Assembly (NCBI GenBank): GCA_907164885.2
Contig: OU015491.1
Location: 120,208,431 to 120,272,430 of the forward strand
Length of the DNA: 64,000 bases
Source of the DNA: Dolomedes plantarius
Taxonomy: Eukaryota > Arthropoda > Arachnida > Araneae > Dolomedidae
Direction of reading: 5' to 3'
Part shown: one piece after another, positions 62,413 through 64,000 of the stretch
How the letters are laid out: each line of letters begins with the position of its first letter
How positions within the stretch are numbered: position 1 is the stretch's first letter
The notes under the pieces: generated by a model
Databases searched by the model: none
What the model saw: only the letters and a program-made list of their open reading frames with translations
Told to the model about the DNA's origin: nothing
Program-made: the position numbers and the translations under genes

Positions 62413-64000
62413 GAGTAAGCCATGGCTGACAGTAACATCAAATTCCTCAGATATTCCCTTTCTCGACCACACTAGAATATCTGAAATATTGGTTTACTAC
62501 GTCTCTTGAAATATTCTCTCGAAAAGGCCTTGATTCGCTGTCAAGATTTTTTTTCAGGCAAATAATTTAACATTGTTAAAGCTTATGTCAGTTTTAGATG
62601 CCTGGATGACTGTTGCCCCTCTTTTGACCATCAAATCACCCATTTAAATTCATGGATACCACAATTAAATCATTCTGAGAAATCTTAGATCATATGAAAG
62701 GGAAAAAAACTGTATATTATTCAGACTACAGGAAAGTCTCTGACCACAAGGAAATAGATCTTCTATACACTATTAAGAACATACCATTTCTCCACTAATT
62801 CTTTGACATCTGTTTAAAAATTCGACCCATAGAAAATGTTCATCGTAGAAACGAATTGTTCTCACCTAAAGTAATTCAATGCGTTTTAGCATAAATTTAT
62901 TTTTCGAAAAAGTCTTATGATACTCTAGTAGTGGAGGCAAAGCAAGCTCATAATTTGGTTAGTTATTACTATTATGATTATCTGATTTCAGAAACAATCC
63001 TGTCTGGGAAGTTTTCAGCTTGAATGATTTATGTGAGAGTTTGGTGAAGCCACAACTTCAATACGTTACGTAACTTTGCACTGTAACCTTCACCGTTATC
63101 CTCTATCTTCCCCCTTTCTGAAAATTTTAATCCCTGAAAGGACATCAAAGGAGAGATAAAAGTTATGTAACAAAAAGGCTATGTGCTAGCTTCATGCTAT
63201 ATTGAGTGCTAAAATGGTGCATCACATCCGTGTTTCCAAAAGTTTTCCCAGGAGTCAGGAGGGTGTGAGAGTGAGGTACCATTCTAGAGTGCAAGCCGTA
63301 TGTCTAGAAATGTTAAAATTATTTGATAGATCTTGACAGATTACCCTCTTGTTGTGAATTCACAGTATGTTTGATAAAACGTGGCGCTGCAGAGCAAAAA
63401 GATTTAAGTAACTTGTGCGGCTGCGCAAGAAAAGCTTTTTGCTCCGTGTTTTTGTCAATTCGAAATATATATGTGCTATGGGAAAGAGGAAGCTAAAGAG
63501 GAATAAATCACCAAAACACTTACGAAAAATGAGATGAGTCTTTTTGCTATTTACATATTTATTAGTTGCCCAATTTCCAGTATTATGAGGCCTGGTACCT
63601 TCAAAACAATACAGTATACATGGTTCAGCAAGCAAGCTAGCACTTAGACAAATTTCTACACTTTTATACACAAACAAGCTACCTGACGAAATCGAAATTA
63701 AATTTTCATACAGCTTTCCGCTGAAGAGCTATGAAGCAGTCGAAGTGCAGCGAAAGCGCTATCTGTTGGCCACATTCTGCTACAGGGGTTTCCCCGCATA
63801 ATGTTTCGTTTTATTAAAAATATTTAAAAGGACACCATTGGACTCGTTAATCAACTAATAAAAAACCTATCATAAGTAGTTATTCGTCGTTATACTGAAC
63901 CACCAATCGATTTGATTTTTTTCGTGTTTCGGAAACACCTCCTAATATCCTAATGCGTTGCCGATATTGATATACAAATTTTCAAAATTTTTGATAGGGG
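62413..64000. other. No gene recognised
   Basis: No motif-bearing frame. The minus frame at 63360-63677 (105 codons) resembles nothing I know. The plus strand near 63710-63790 has a less AT-rich segment, also unassigned. Confidence 0.4.

Noticed and set aside
63360..63677. 105-codon minus-strand frame as a host gene
   Set aside because: No recognisable domain, no splice or repeat context; length is within chance for this base composition.

Overview
This is eukaryotic, AT-rich DNA made almost entirely of transposable elements. I found no convincing host gene exon, no rRNA, no functional tRNA and no CRISPR. The Tc1-like and mariner-like transposase remnants, the tRNA-derived SINEs and several hAT/Tigger fossils are of the kinds I know from arthropod genomes. 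From memory the Tc1 proteins most resemble those of orb-weaving spiders, so an araneoid spider is my best guess (inference; no search was run).

Layout. 1-3300: a hAT-Ac-type end inside a Tc1 element, a Helitron sitting exactly on the TA border of that Tc1, and a second hAT carrying another Helitron. 4880-5250: a 5'-truncated SINE split by a small TIR element. 6068-16807: a complete, apparently young Ty3/Gypsy retrotransposon on the minus strand with almost identical 1.43-kb LTRs, a 5-bp target duplication, gag and pol, and a UUUAAAC slippery heptamer directly before the gag stop. 16.9-30 kb: a mariner fragment, hAT MITEs and fossils, a solo LTR (20599-21150), a pogo-like fossil and several SINEs. 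30.6-32.8 kb: tandem repeats interrupted by SINEs and a TTAA element. 33.8-35.8 kb: a Helitron with a helicase remnant, a tRNA-like SINE head and a second Helitron-like end.

37732-47517 is a mariner element broken twice. A 7.5-kb Gypsy element (38075-45561) and a hAT derivative (45931-46868) lie inside its transposase gene, each with a target-site duplication. The 7.5-kb element is the most notable object here: its polyprotein runs Gag-PR-INT-RT-RNaseH, with integrase before reverse transcriptase. This is the copia-like order known for Gmr1-like Gypsy elements. Its Gag has a region resembling the SCAN domain. It is open over about 1530 codons except for one in-frame TAA. The solo LTR at 20599 belongs to the same family.

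48.8-49.5 kb holds a 4 x 145-bp tandem array. 50216-53259 is a Tc1 element split by a composite insert with a Merlin/ISXO2-like transposase start and an apparently perfect 288-bp foldback. 55351-57380 is a hAT with perfect TSDs containing a TTAA MITE, a (TA)n tract and a pogo/Tigger-like element. A second Tigger remnant, a small hAT and a TTAA-flanked element follow. The 'genes' cooperate only within each element (gag, protease, reverse transcriptase and integrase of the two Gypsy elements); everything else is decayed or non-autonomous.
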